Shown here in pieces: positions 50,891 through 59,726 of a stretch of DNA of 64,000 nucleotides. A program made the translations under genes and the position numbers. This stretch comes from Spirochaetales bacterium. GTDB lineage: Bacteria; Spirochaetota; Spirochaetia; SZUA-6; DRHE01. Every line of letters starts with the position of its first letter. Within the stretch, counting starts at the first letter, position 1. The notes beneath the pieces were generated by a model. It saw only the letters and a list, made by a program, of their open reading frames with translations, did not search any database and was not told the origin of the DNA. The DNA is taken from assembly GCA_030604195.1 (NCBI GenBank), contig JAUVWI010000006.1, positions 17,994-81,993 of the forward strand, read 5' to 3'.

Positions 50891-51469
50891 TTATTTCAAC
50901 CTTTGCGCCAGTCCGGCGCTCATAAAATATACTTCATCGGCCTCAGCAGCTAAAAGCTGATGAACCCGGCCTGCAATATCCCTGAATATACGACCCAATT
51001 TGTATTCCGGGACTATTCCTGTTCCCACCTCATTTGAAACAATAATAACATCCGCCTCTGTTTTTCTAGATTTCTCGATTATATGCTCAACCTCGGTAAG
51101 CACAAGCTCCTCAACCTCAAGCGATTCACGCTCCTCACGTAATGCGCGCTCTTCAACATCTTCACCCTTTGCAAGAAGAATATTGGTTATCAGAAGGGTT
51201 ATACAGTCAATAATAATTACACTGCTTTCCCTACACTCCTCTGCAATAGCTGTAGAAATCTCACACTCAGCTTCCACAGTTTTCCAATTAGCAGGCCTGC
51301 TCTTCCTGTGCTTTGCAATACGTTCCCGCATTTCCTCATCACCCGCACTGCCTGTGGCCAGATACACAACCTCTCCGCCCCTTTCCTCTTCAATTTTTTC
51401 AGCCAGGCCCTGGGCATAGCGGCTCTTACCGCTTCTGGCGCCGCCAAGGATAAATGTTAAATACCCCAT
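50891..51469 (-). CDS. cobU: Adenosylcobinamide kinase/guanylyltransferase CobU
   Basis: Bifunctional enzyme that phosphorylates adenosylcobinamide and adds GMP. The P-loop is LGGARSGKSRYAQGLAE (7-23), the guanylation-site His lies in RIAKHRKSRPANWKTVE (~51-67), and IIDCITLLITNILL, SNEVGTGIVPEYKLGRIFRD and GRVHQLLAAEADEVYFMSAG follow. 192 residues; complete. Sits between cbiB and cobT. Confidence 0.94.
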   Translation of the reverse strand: MGYLTFILGGARSGKSRYAQGLAEKIEEERGGEVVYLATGSAGDEEMRERIAKHRKSRPANWKTVEAECEISTAIAEECRESSVIIIDCITLLITNILLAKGEDVEERALREERESLEVEELVLTEVEHIIEKSRKTEADVIIVSNEVGTGIVPEYKLGRIFRDIAGRVHQLLAAEADEVYFMSAGLAQRLK

Positions 51470-51505
51470 ACACTTCCGATCCTTTGTATATAGTCTATCG
51501 TGGGA

Positions 51506-52447
51506 TTAGCTGCATCCATGCAACACCCCAATAATAAGCAGAGTAATAAAAACAACCAACGCGGTGGTCCACCATACCACGCGGATAGAGCGTTTGATAA
51601 CCTGGGCATCCGGGTTTCCATTCCCACCTTCCAGCCTGTAGGAACCTGCCTTCTCAAGCCTTACCCCTAAAGCGCCCGCCATAGCCGCTATACTCCATCC
51701 TGCATTCGGGCTTGCAGTGCGCCTGTGCTGATTTTTCATTGTAAGCCAGCTATTTCTTGAATCTTCTCCTGACAAATATGCAGCTGCAACAATCAATAGT
51801 CCTGTAAGCCGGGCCGGCAGCCAGTTTAAAGCCATATCGAGCCAGGCCGCAAACTTACCCTGATATTCATGTTCCTGATCCCGGTAGCCAATCATGGAAT
51901 CGCAGGTGTTACAGAAGCGATAGGCCCAGGCCCCCGGAATGCCGAATAATGCGAAAAACAGGAGAGGGGCGGTTATACCGTCTGTTATGTTTTCAGCCAG
52001 GGATTCAATTGCCGCAGATGCAACTTCCGCGGCTGAAAGCCTGTCAGTGCGCCGGCTCACCATATGCCGGCCTGCAAGCCTTCGGGCCTCCTCGAGTTCA
52101 GCCTTATCTAATGACCGCCGAACTTTATTTCCCGCTATAACAAGGCCTCGTACAGCAAAGGTAACCTTTAATAAGGGAATACTCCACAACCACAATAGCG
52201 GAATATTCATATAGATAAACATTATCCATGGCAGGCTGAACAGGGCAGCCCCTGACACAACCAGAGCTATCCCGTAAATAAACTGGATCTCCCTGGCTTT
52301 ATCTATCCCTGGTCTGTAGCGCCAGAATAGATCAATATACCATCCCATCCAGGCTACGGGGTGGAAAGAGTTGGGCGGATCACCCATGATTAAATCTAAA
52401 ATCAGAGCGCCTGAAAGTGTAATTACAACGGCCAGGGATGGAATCAT
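51506..52447 (-). CDS. cbiB: Adenosylcobinamide-phosphate synthase CbiB
   Basis: Membrane enzyme that attaches aminopropanol (phosphate) to adenosylcobyric acid. Typical blocks are LILDLIMGDPPNSFHPVAWMG (split, ~17-37), RRTDRLSAAEVASAAIESLAENITDGITAPLLFF (split, ~133-166), NTCDSMIGYRDQEHEYQGKFAAWLDMALNWLPARL (split) and SPNAGWSIAAMAGALGVRLEK. 313 residues with about five spans. Its ATG overlaps the cbiP stop by 4 bases. Confidence 0.94.
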   Translation of the reverse strand: MIPSLAVVITLSGALILDLIMGDPPNSFHPVAWMGWYIDLFWRYRPGIDKAREIQFIYGIALVVSGAALFSLPWIMFIYMNIPLLWLWSIPLLKVTFAVRGLVIAGNKVRRSLDKAELEEARRLAGRHMVSRRTDRLSAAEVASAAIESLAENITDGITAPLLFFALFGIPGAWAYRFCNTCDSMIGYRDQEHEYQGKFAAWLDMALNWLPARLTGLLIVAAAYLSGEDSRNSWLTMKNQHRRTASPNAGWSIAAMAGALGVRLEKAGSYRLEGGNGNPDAQVIKRSIRVVWWTTALVVFITLLIIGVLHGCS

Positions 52448-53961
52448 AGAGCGATTATTTCACGTATAAGAGACATATCCAGATTAGCACGAACATGATC
52501 GGCCAGGCGGTTTATTTCACGCTCCTGAAAATCCAGAAGCTTCTCGCCGCTTCCTTTTCCCTGCCAGCCAAGTGAGCGCAGCCAGGCGCGGCGAAAAGCA
52601 GGAGTATCGAATATACCGTGCAGGTAGGTGCCCCACACCCTGCCCCCAACCGAAACAGAGCCGTCCAACCTGCCATTCTCAAAGCGAAGAAGGGAAGCGG
52701 CCCCGTCCATAAGCATGCAGGCGCCCATATGGATTTCATAGCCTTCAACTTCAGCGCCTTCCAATCCTGCCAAAAAACCCTCTCCACCCAGAACCCGGGC
52801 CCGGGTTAGAAGGGTGGTCTTCTCCGGCTCAAACTCCGTTTCCACAGGTAAAAGATCAAGCCCGGGTTGTTCCGAACCCCTCCCTTCTACACCGAGTCTA
52901 TCACGAACCCTGGCCCCGAGCATCTGATACCCCCCGCAGATACCGGCTAAGGATTTTCCCGAAGCTACCAGGGCAGTAATCGCTCCATCAAGCCCACGGG
53001 TGCGCAGCCAGCGAAGATCCTCTAAGGTTGTCTTGGTTCCGGGAAGTATCACAGCATCCGGCTGACCAAGCTCTTCCACACTCTCTGCAAAATAAACCCT
53101 GACATTTTCTTCCATTACCAGGGCATCCATATCATTGTAATTCGATATATGGGGAAAGCGTACAACACCAATATTCACCATCCCGCCGCTTCCAATGCTG
53201 CGTGTGCTATCCAGAAAAACCGAGTCCTCCTGGGCAATGCGCAGTTCCTTAATATAAGGGATAACGCCTGCTGTCGGCCTGTTTTCCGTTAGACGCCTGA
53301 GCATTTCAAGCCCGGGTTCCAGAAGTTTTATATCCCCGCGGAATTTATTGATTATAAAGCCTTTAATCAGCTCTTTTTCTTCCGGTTCCAACAGGCTCAA
53401 TGTACCCACCAGAGAGGCGAACACCCCTCCCCTGTCTATATCACCTGCCAGCAGAACCGGCGCATTCAGATAGCGGGCCACACGCATATTCACAATCTCA
53501 TCTCTTTTTAAGTTAATCTCCGCCGGGCTGCCTGCCCCTTCAATAATTATAAGCTCATGGTCCTTACAGAGGCGGTCTAAGGCTCCGGCTGCCGTATGCC
53601 ACAGCTTTTTCTTATAGCGGTAATACTCCCCTGCCGAAAGGGTTTTCCAGTGCCGGCCCATAACAACAACCTGAGAGCGTGAGTCCGCTTCGGGCTTTAA
53701 CAGAATGGGGTTCATGTCCACCGCAGGCTCTATGCCTGCCGCCTGGGCCTGCACCACCTGGGCGCGTCCCATTTCACCCCCTTGCCTGGTCACAAAGGAG
53801 TTAAGCGCCATATTCTGTGACTTGAAGGGAGCCACCCGCAAGCCGTCCTGAGCAAAGATACGGCAGAGAGCGGTTACCAGAATGCTCTTGCCCACCGAAG
53901 AGGAAGTGCCCTGTATCATCAGGGTTTTTGCCGTAATAGCGCCTCCTTTTTTAAAAAACAA
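52444..53961 (-). CDS. cbiP: Cobyric acid synthase CbiP
   Basis: Amidates four side chains of adenosylcobyrinic acid diamide. The N-terminal dethiobiotin-synthetase-like domain has MIQGTSSSVGKSILVTALCR (P-loop), FKSQNMALNSFVT and EGAGSPAEINLKRDEIVNMRVA (split); the C-terminal glutaminase domain has the Cys in LAGICGGYQMLGARV and the His in WGTYLHGIFDTPAFR. 505 residues; complete. With cbiB but without the ring-building cbi genes, it suggests salvage of incomplete corrinoids, or that the rest of the pathway lies elsewhere. Confidence 0.95.
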   Translation of the reverse strand: MFFKKGGAITAKTLMIQGTSSSVGKSILVTALCRIFAQDGLRVAPFKSQNMALNSFVTRQGGEMGRAQVVQAQAAGIEPAVDMNPILLKPEADSRSQVVVMGRHWKTLSAGEYYRYKKKLWHTAAGALDRLCKDHELIIIEGAGSPAEINLKRDEIVNMRVARYLNAPVLLAGDIDRGGVFASLVGTLSLLEPEEKELIKGFIINKFRGDIKLLEPGLEMLRRLTENRPTAGVIPYIKELRIAQEDSVFLDSTRSIGSGGMVNIGVVRFPHISNYNDMDALVMEENVRVYFAESVEELGQPDAVILPGTKTTLEDLRWLRTRGLDGAITALVASGKSLAGICGGYQMLGARVRDRLGVEGRGSEQPGLDLLPVETEFEPEKTTLLTRARVLGGEGFLAGLEGAEVEGYEIHMGACMLMDGAASLLRFENGRLDGSVSVGGRVWGTYLHGIFDTPAFRRAWLRSLGWQGKGSGEKLLDFQEREINRLADHVRANLDMSLIREIIAL

Positions 53962-53976
53962 CCGGTTGAAAAATAG

Positions 53977-54759
53977 CTACTTTTTTCCCAAAGACGAGAT
54001 GGGTGTGACCTGCGGCCTGTCATTAAGGGGATGCCTGCTGATTAACACCTCGGTTTCATAAACCGTTTCCAAATTCTTCTTGCTGAGTATTGAGTCGGGA
54101 AGACCAGTTGCAAAAAGTTTTCCTTCCGAGAGCAAGGCTATCCTGTCTGCATAGAGACCCGCCAGATTGAGGTCATGCAGGCTGATTACAATAGAAAGCC
54201 CCTGCTCTGCCAGATCTCTGACAAGATCAAGTATTGCTATCTTATACTTCATATCCAGATGAGCAACGGGTTCATCTAAAAGCAGCACCCGGGGGGTCTG
54301 GGCAAGGGCACGGGCAATTATGGCGCGCTGTGCCTCTCCACCTGAGAGCGTATTTATCAGCCTGTCCCTGTGCTCCCACAGGCCGGTGGCCCGTATTGCA
54401 GCATCAACAGCCCGATGATCCTCTTTGGTGTATGAGGCTACCCAGCCCCTGTGGGGGAAACGCCCCATGCCTACCACCTGGTGCACTGTGAAGGGCCAGG
54501 CCAGCCTGTTATTCTGGGAAACCCATGAAATTATCTGCGCAACCCGGCGGGCATGAAACTCTCGTATATCCCTGCCGTCCAGCAGCACCCGGCCGCCGGA
54601 AGGCTTCAGCACCCGGCACATAGCGCGCATCATAGTGGTCTTGCCGGAACCATTGGGCCCTATAATTGCTACAATTTCACCTGCCCCAAAATCAAGTGAA
54701 ATATTGTGAAGTATGCTTTTACCATTATAGCTGCAGCACAGATTATCGATTGTAAGCAT
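53977..54759 (-). CDS. btuD: Cobalamin/iron-chelate-type ABC transporter ATPase BtuD
   Basis: ATPase of a FecCD-type importer: Walker A IIGPNGSGKTTMMRAM (~33-48), signature LSGGEAQRAIIARAL (~138), Walker B VLLLDEPVAHLD, switch VISLHDLNLAGLYADRI. 260 residues. The family serves B12, haem and siderophores alike; the B12 assignment comes from the riboswitch and from the cbi/cob genes in the same operon. Five bases separate it from btuC. Confidence 0.9.
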   Translation of the reverse strand: MLTIDNLCCSYNGKSILHNISLDFGAGEIVAIIGPNGSGKTTMMRAMCRVLKPSGGRVLLDGRDIREFHARRVAQIISWVSQNNRLAWPFTVHQVVGMGRFPHRGWVASYTKEDHRAVDAAIRATGLWEHRDRLINTLSGGEAQRAIIARALAQTPRVLLLDEPVAHLDMKYKIAILDLVRDLAEQGLSIVISLHDLNLAGLYADRIALLSEGKLFATGLPDSILSKKNLETVYETEVLISRHPLNDRPQVTPISSLGKK

Positions 54760-54763
54760 ATTT

Positions 54764-55804
54764 CTAGTCTCCTCCCAGGGATTTCTGCCGAACCCGCAGG
54801 AGGTACAGAAAAAATGGAGCGCCTAAAAGAGCTGTCAGAACTCCCACGGGAAGCTCGACAGGAGCCAGTATTGTCCGGGCAAGATCATCGGCTGCCACCA
54901 AAAGTATGGCTCCAAGCAGAGCCGAGGCCGGTATTAAGCGCCGGTGAATTGGGCCGAAAATCATCCTTGCAGCATGCGGAGCAAGAAGGCCGACAAAGCC
55001 GATTATCCCGCTGCTTGCCACTGCTGCGGCTGTGGCAAGGGAGGCAGCCACCACTATTAAAAGACGTGCGCGACTCACAGCCAAACCCATGCCCCTGGCA
55101 GTTTCTTCGCCAAAGGCCATAATATCCAACGGCCTGACCAGTATCCCAGCCAGAATGAAGCTTAAAAATAAATAGGGGAGCATACTGAATAAATGAGGCC
55201 AGCTCTTGCCGCTGAAACTTCCTAAAAGCCAGAAGAATATCCTGTGCAGGTCTTCTGTGTATATGGCCATCAGGAGTGAAACCGCGGCGGCAAAGAGCGA
55301 GCTGAGCGCCGTGCCCGCAAGCAGGAGCGCTACAGCAGGAGGAGCACTGCCTCCTGTCTGAGAGATCAAATATACTAAAACCACGGCAGCCACAGCGCCT
55401 GCAAAGGCTGCAAATTGTACAGGCCCAAACCCACCCAGGGAAAAGTGAAGCTTACAGATAATTGCCAGGGTGGCGCCTAAAGCAGCGCCTGATGAGGCGC
55501 CTATAACAAAGGGATCGGCCAGGGGATTGCGGAAAAGCCCCTGGAAAGCGGCGCCTGAAACAGCCAGGGCTGCGCCCACTGCAGCGGCTAAAAGGGCACG
55601 GGCCAAACGGAAATCCCAGATAATTGTTACAGTGGTACTGTTTGTTGAAACTTGTTCCCTTAACCAGGGTATCCTTGCGCCAAGAGCCTTAAGCACCTCA
55701 GGCGGGGAAATCGGCACTGCCCCCATGCCCAGGCTTAACACTAAAACCGCAAGCAGCAGAAGCGAAAGCCCGGCAATCAGCAAAGAAAAGGAAAGTCTAG
55801 ACAT
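54764..55804 (-). CDS. btuC: Cobalamin-type ABC transporter permease BtuC (FecCD family)
   Basis: A 346-residue permease with about ten spans. Conserved stretches are IWDFRLARALLAAAVGAALAVSGAAFQGLFRNPLADPFVIGASSGAALGA (read in parts, ~62-111), GFVGLLAPHAARMIFGPIHRRLIPASALLGA (parts, ~265-295) and LPVGVLTALLGAPFFLYLL near the end, all diagnostic of FecCD permeases. It follows btuF by 12 bases. Substrate as for btuD. Confidence 0.91.
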   Translation of the reverse strand: MSRLSFSLLIAGLSLLLLAVLVLSLGMGAVPISPPEVLKALGARIPWLREQVSTNSTTVTIIWDFRLARALLAAAVGAALAVSGAAFQGLFRNPLADPFVIGASSGAALGATLAIICKLHFSLGGFGPVQFAAFAGAVAAVVLVYLISQTGGSAPPAVALLLAGTALSSLFAAAVSLLMAIYTEDLHRIFFWLLGSFSGKSWPHLFSMLPYLFLSFILAGILVRPLDIMAFGEETARGMGLAVSRARLLIVVAASLATAAAVASSGIIGFVGLLAPHAARMIFGPIHRRLIPASALLGAILLVAADDLARTILAPVELPVGVLTALLGAPFFLYLLRVRQKSLGGD

Positions 55805-55816
55805 TCACAAATCCGG

Positions 55817-56818
55817 TTACCACTTTGCAGGATCACCCCCACCGAACACACTTCTGAAAGCCTCCGGATAGAGAGCCCGGGAAACAAGGCCGAGCGCATT
55901 CACAATGCGCGGGCCGGGACGGGAAGTAATATTGCCGTCCAGAATATAAATCCTCTCTTCCTTTACAGCATTAATCGTATCCCAGCCTGTTCTCTTTATA
56001 ATATTCTCCGGCGTCAGGGCCTCTTCATGATTATCCGGCCCCATTATAACATCGGGATTTCGCGCAATAATTTCTTCAACACTGATAACCGGATAATCCT
56101 GTTCCACATCCTGAAAAATATTAATGCCCCCGGCCTTTGTTATGACCTGGCCCATAGCTGCCCCGGGTCCGACTGTCATGAAGGGGTTATCCCATATCTC
56201 CCAGAATACCCTGACCCGCTTTTCTTGCGGTATCAAAGCTGAGACTTGCACTATTTGAGATTCCAGACCTTTCATGTAATCAATACGTTCCGCTGTCTTT
56301 ACCGGATGGCCGGTCAGAGAGCCGATTGCCTCAATTACTCCATACACCTCTTCAAAACCTTGAGCTTCTACAGCATAGACAATGATTCCCGCCTTCATTA
56401 GAGCATCAATTATAGTCTGATGATACGAACCACCCGAAAATACTATATCGGGTTCAAGGGATAAGATTTTCTCAATACTGATTGTTTTTACGGAGAAGCC
56501 GCCCACGATATTCCTGGTTTTTGCCTCAGGCGGAAAATCACAACAGTTGGTAACACCAACAACCTGATCCCCGGCGCCTACAGCAAAGAGTATTTCCGTA
56601 GAGGAAGGAGAAAGCGATATAATACGTTCAGGTACGGAATTAAGAGTTACACCGCGACCGAGAGAATCCGTAACATTTATAGTAAATTCCGCCTTACCTT
56701 TCGTATCCGCCGGGGGTATCTCTTCCTGCTCTTTTTCCCCGAGTGCAAAGCAGTTAGAAACTGATAAACAAATAATCAGCACGGTTAATAGAAGAATTTT
56801 GAGATTTTTTATGGGCAT
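55817..56818 (-). CDS. btuF: Cobalamin-type periplasmic binding protein BtuF
   Basis: A 333-residue class III binding protein. The signal peptide contains VLIICLSVSNC, a possible lipobox with the Cys near 22. The TroA/BtuF fold follows: RIISLSPSSTEILFAVGAGDQVVGVT (parts, ~64-89), LEPDIVFSGGSYHQ, FWEIWDNPFMTVGPGAAM and NPDVIMGPDNHEE. First gene of the B12 operon; its Shine-Dalgarno (TGGAGGTT, 56832-56825) is the likely target of the riboswitch expression platform. Confidence 0.91.
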   Translation of the reverse strand: MPIKNLKILLLTVLIICLSVSNCFALGEKEQEEIPPADTKGKAEFTINVTDSLGRGVTLNSVPERIISLSPSSTEILFAVGAGDQVVGVTNCCDFPPEAKTRNIVGGFSVKTISIEKILSLEPDIVFSGGSYHQTIIDALMKAGIIVYAVEAQGFEEVYGVIEAIGSLTGHPVKTAERIDYMKGLESQIVQVSALIPQEKRVRVFWEIWDNPFMTVGPGAAMGQVITKAGGINIFQDVEQDYPVISVEEIIARNPDVIMGPDNHEEALTPENIIKRTGWDTINAVKEERIYILDGNITSRPGPRIVNALGLVSRALYPEAFRSVFGGGDPAKW

Positions 56819-56824
56819 TTAATG

Positions 56825-56885
56825 AACCTCCAGTTATACTTACCGAAGAACAGGCCGGGAGACTCTCATTAAACAAATGGAGGTT
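56825..56885 (-). promoter_or_regulatory. Riboswitch expression platform with anti-Shine-Dalgarno
   Basis: In the minus-strand RNA, AACCTCCA (56885-56878) is exactly complementary to TGGAGGTT (56832-56825), which contains the btuF Shine-Dalgarno. Pairing would block translation. No terminator-like stem with U-tract is seen here, so control is probably translational. Confidence 0.6.
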
Positions 56886-56944
56886 AATAAAGCGGTTTTA
56901 TCTGCTTTGCTCACGGTCCTTTCCTCGAAGTGATTCTGAGCTTG

Positions 56945-57050
56945 ATAAAGGCGGGTAATCTGGCTTCCCTGTAATATAACAGAGTTACAGCTGCGGGACA
57001 GCGCCGGACTTTCACCGGTCTTTCCCCGTGCATCCCTTTGCAATCTTGCT
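56945..57050 (-). promoter_or_regulatory. Cobalamin riboswitch aptamer
   Basis: The minus strand carries the conserved B12 core: GGGAAAGACCGGTGAAAGTC, then CGCTGTCCCGCAGCTGTAA, and the B12 box GAAGCCAGATTACCCGCC (56967-56950). These match the known cobalamin aptamer consensus in order and spacing. A promoter lies directly upstream, and the operon downstream is B12 uptake and salvage. Confidence 0.93.
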
Positions 57051-57056
57051 GCACCA

Positions 57057-57085
57057 AGCATAAAACTCAAAGGCGGAAAAGTCAA
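57057..57085 (-). promoter_or_regulatory. Promoter of the B12 operon
   Basis: TTGACT (57085-57080), 17-base spacer, TATGCT (57062-57057), placing the start about 7 bases downstream at the edge of the riboswitch aptamer. Confidence 0.65.
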
Positions 57086-57195
57086 GCCCTTACGAGTTGG
57101 GGGGGCTACTATCGGCCCTCACGCCCTCCCCTGAACGCCTTAAATGAATAAGTGCGATAAAACCGAATAGACTCAGTGAATGTGTTCGATTTTTC

Positions 57196-57224
57196 TTGAC
57201 AAGTGGCATATTGTCGGATACAAT
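57196..57224 (+). promoter_or_regulatory. liv operon promoter
   Basis: TTGACA (57196-57201), 17-base spacer, TACAAT (57219-57224), close to consensus. It predicts an unusually long leader of about 210 bases before livK. Confidence 0.7.
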
Positions 57225-57297
57225 AATAATGGAATTGCTTAATATAATTATTTTTTATTTTCTATGGCAGTTCCTGATTTGAAAGGCGGACGACACA

Positions 57298-57411
57298 ATG
57301 TATAAAATGAAGATAATCAGATGGACTGGTACAATCTCTCGGCGGTTACAAAAGAGGTGTAAACTGCTGACAGAGTTGGTATCTGCCTATGAGGATCATC
57401 TTCTTTTATAG
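57298..57411 (+). CDS. Possible leader peptide upstream of livK, 37 codons
   Basis: An open frame in the liv leader from ATG 57298 to TAG 57409-57411, ending 28 bases before livK. It is rich in branched-chain residues: IIR, TI, RL, KLLTELV, and it ends HLLL-stop. Inside it a stem forms, with CGGCGGTTACA (57340-57350) pairing with TGTAAACTGCTG (57358-57369) using a few G-U pairs. The Shine-Dalgarno (AAAGG) is about 12 bases upstream and weak. It may be a regulatory upstream frame or chance. Confidence 0.3.
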   Translation: MYKMKIIRWTGTISRRLQKRCKLLTELVSAYEDHLLL

Positions 57412-57438
57412 ATAGAAAAATTCATAAAAAGGAGAAGA

Positions 57439-58686
57439 ATGATGAAAAAATGCAAATCACTCTTTTTTTTCGTGTTACTATTCGTCTTGGCCGTTTTTCC
57501 AGCTTTCTCTGGAGGTCAGGAAGAAAAGAAAGCAGCCGCCCCTGTGATGGAAAAAGAATCGATTCGCATAGGCGCAGCCAGATCGCTTTCCGGTCCACTG
57601 AGTGTGGTTGGAGACACGGCATTCGGACCAATTTTTAAAATGTGGGTTGATGAAGTAAACGCAGCTGGTGGAGTTTTTGTTAAAGAATACGGAAAGAAAT
57701 TACCCATAGAGACAATCATCTATGATGACAAGAGCGATGTCGGTACCATGACAAGGCTGATGGAAAAACTGATCATCGAAGATAAGGTTGATTTTATTAT
57801 GCCGCCGGTCGGTACTGCAATGCTCTTCGCTGCTGCACCCATAGCAAACAAGCATAAAATGGTGCTGGTGGGAATGGAAGGGGGAGCAACCAAAATAAGG
57901 GAACTTGTGAAGGATCTTCCATATGTATTCTCTGCTCTGAGTTTTGCGGATCATTATCAGGTACCTCCCATGGCGGAAATGTGCAGTAAACTGGGAGTGA
58001 AATCCGTAGCGATCTGCGCACTGGGCGACCTGCACGGCATAGAATATAAAAGCGTGGCTATCCCGGAACTGGAAAAAAAGGGAATTGAAATTGTCCTTAA
58101 AAAGAGCATTCCGCCCGGAATTAAAGATCTGTCACCCATTATCAAGGAGGCAAAGGCCTTGAATGTCGATGCTTTTCTTATATTCGCCTATCCCGATGAA
58201 AATATACTTGCAACTAAGCAGTCCATAGGACTCGGCTTCAACCCGAAACTTTTTCTCACCGGTCCCGGAGCGAATTTCGAGTTCTATAAACAGATTTTTG
58301 GCCCGGCATCGGAAGGAGTCATGTCCTGGGGCGCCTGGAACCCAAAAGTATCTCCCGCCCACAAAGAATTTGCCGATAAGCTCGTAAGTCTTTACGGTGA
58401 AGGGATAATGGACTGGTGGGGGCATAATCTGTATTATGCCGCTCTGCAATGTTTCCAGAAAGCAATAGAAAAAGCCGGGACCCTGGATCAGGATAAGGTA
58501 CGGGAAATGATTGCCAACAAAAAATTTGATACGATACTTGGATCAACCTGGTTTGACAAGCAGCACCTGCTGGCAAAAGAGTGTCACACCGGCGAAGTAG
58601 GGCAGTGGCAGAAGGGTGTATTTGAAGTCATAGCGCCGACTGACAAGAGTACTGCGGATCCGGTGTATCCAAAACCCGAATGGTGA
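57439..58686 (+). CDS. livK: Branched-chain amino acid-type binding protein LivK
   Basis: A 415-residue type I periplasmic binding protein. The signal peptide (KSLFFFVLLFVLAVFPAFSGGQEEKK) is cut near AFS-GG. The Leu/Ile/Val-binding fold follows: IRIGAARSLSGPLSVVGDTAFGP (parts), VDFIMPPVGTAMLFAAAPIANKHKMVLVG (parts, ~115-143) and the late WWGHNLYYAALQCFQKAIEKAG. This family also binds amides, aromatic acids and urea, so the ligand is open. Start behind AGGAG (57430-57434). First gene of livKHMGF. Confidence 0.9.
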   Translation: MMKKCKSLFFFVLLFVLAVFPAFSGGQEEKKAAAPVMEKESIRIGAARSLSGPLSVVGDTAFGPIFKMWVDEVNAAGGVFVKEYGKKLPIETIIYDDKSDVGTMTRLMEKLIIEDKVDFIMPPVGTAMLFAAAPIANKHKMVLVGMEGGATKIRELVKDLPYVFSALSFADHYQVPPMAEMCSKLGVKSVAICALGDLHGIEYKSVAIPELEKKGIEIVLKKSIPPGIKDLSPIIKEAKALNVDAFLIFAYPDENILATKQSIGLGFNPKLFLTGPGANFEFYKQIFGPASEGVMSWGAWNPKVSPAHKEFADKLVSLYGEGIMDWWGHNLYYAALQCFQKAIEKAGTLDQDKVREMIANKKFDTILGSTWFDKQHLLAKECHTGEVGQWQKGVFEVIAPTDKSTADPVYPKPEW

Positions 58687-58745
58687 AAGTGCAGCACAAT
58701 CAGGTAGAATAGCCAGTAAAGATATTTCGCAGTTTGTACTTAAAA

Positions 58746-58820
58746 AGCAGGCTGTTTCGAGAGATGTGGCTACTTGGCAAAATAAAACTTACTCTGTTAT
58801 ATTTTTCCAGGCAGCCTGCT
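58746..58820 (+). repeat. Long-range inverted repeat between livK and livH
   Basis: AGCAGGCTG (58746-58754) is complementary to CAGCCTGCT (58812-58820) across a 57-base loop. It fills the 166-base livK-livH gap and could be a processing or stabilising structure that raises livK over the membrane genes. No U-tract follows. Confidence 0.4.
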
Positions 58821-58852
58821 GTGTTCATTAATACTTCCCTAAGGTAATAAAT

Positions 58853-59722
58853 ATGATCGTTAATATGGTTGATATATTGATCGGTGGCTTAATGCTGGGA
58901 GGCCTGTTCGCCCTGATCGCACTGGGACTCAACCTGCAGTACGGTGTTGCGCGGGTACTGAATATCGGCCATGGCGAGTTTATCATGGTCGGTTCTTTCG
59001 GCGGCTGGATGCTCTTTACCGCCTATGGCGTAAATCCGCTTATATCGTTACTGATTATCAGCCCGGTATTATTCGGACTCGGCTACGGCATCTACCGTGT
59101 TCTGTACAGCCGACTCAGGAAAAAGACCCGTTCCTTTGCAGCCTTTGAAGGAAGTTCCATGCTGGTCTCCTTCGGTCTTCTCTTTGTTATTCAAAACATT
59201 GCGTTAACCGTATGGGGGTCATCCGTACGGGGGTATTCCTATTTAAATTCACCTATCAGGATCGCGGGTACCGTGTTTGCCGCAAACAGGATAGTCACCC
59301 TCGGGGTTGCCGTTTTAGTCGGACTGGTCTTTTACATCTTCAGCGCCCATACACGCCTCGGAAAGGCCATTCGCGCTGCAGCCCAGGATTCCGGTGCAGC
59401 CGGACTCGTCGGTGTAAACATCAACCAGGTTCTTCCAATCTGTTTTGGATTCGGGGCGATGCTTGCCGGTATAGCCGGAGTACTTATCAGTATCTGTTAT
59501 TCCATCACTCCCACAATGGGGCTGGAATATACTGTTATAGCTATTATTGTCGTTGTCCTCGGCGGAATAGGGAGCATACCGGGAAGTTTCATCGGAGGAT
59601 TTATTTTAGGTATAATCGGCAGCATTGTTAACTATATCCAACCGGGACTGTCCCTGGCTGCATATTACGTTATCTTTATGCTCCTGCTGTTGCTCAAACC
59701 GAAAGGTATATTTGGGAGATAA
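58853..59722 (+). CDS. livH: Branched-chain amino acid-type permease LivH
   Basis: A 289-residue permease with about eight spans: MVDILIGGLMLGGLFALIALGLNLQYGVARVLNIGHGEF (parts), ending in the LivH-specific NIGHGEFIMVGSFGGW. The coupling segment TRLGKAIRAAAQDSGAAGLVGVNINQV (parts, ~165-190) contacts the ATPases, and GGIGSIPGSFIGGFILGI is the C-terminal signature. The start is ATG 58853 after AAGGTAATAAAT; complete. Confidence 0.92.
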   Translation: MIVNMVDILIGGLMLGGLFALIALGLNLQYGVARVLNIGHGEFIMVGSFGGWMLFTAYGVNPLISLLIISPVLFGLGYGIYRVLYSRLRKKTRSFAAFEGSSMLVSFGLLFVIQNIALTVWGSSVRGYSYLNSPIRIAGTVFAANRIVTLGVAVLVGLVFYIFSAHTRLGKAIRAAAQDSGAAGLVGVNINQVLPICFGFGAMLAGIAGVLISICYSITPTMGLEYTVIAIIVVVLGGIGSIPGSFIGGFILGIIGSIVNYIQPGLSLAAYYVIFMLLLLLKPKGIFGR

Positions 59723-59726
59723 TGAA

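Noticed and set aside
56840..57085. 81-codon frame on the minus strand before btuF
   Set aside because: It covers the cobalamin riboswitch; the conserved RNA motifs explain the sequence better than a protein.
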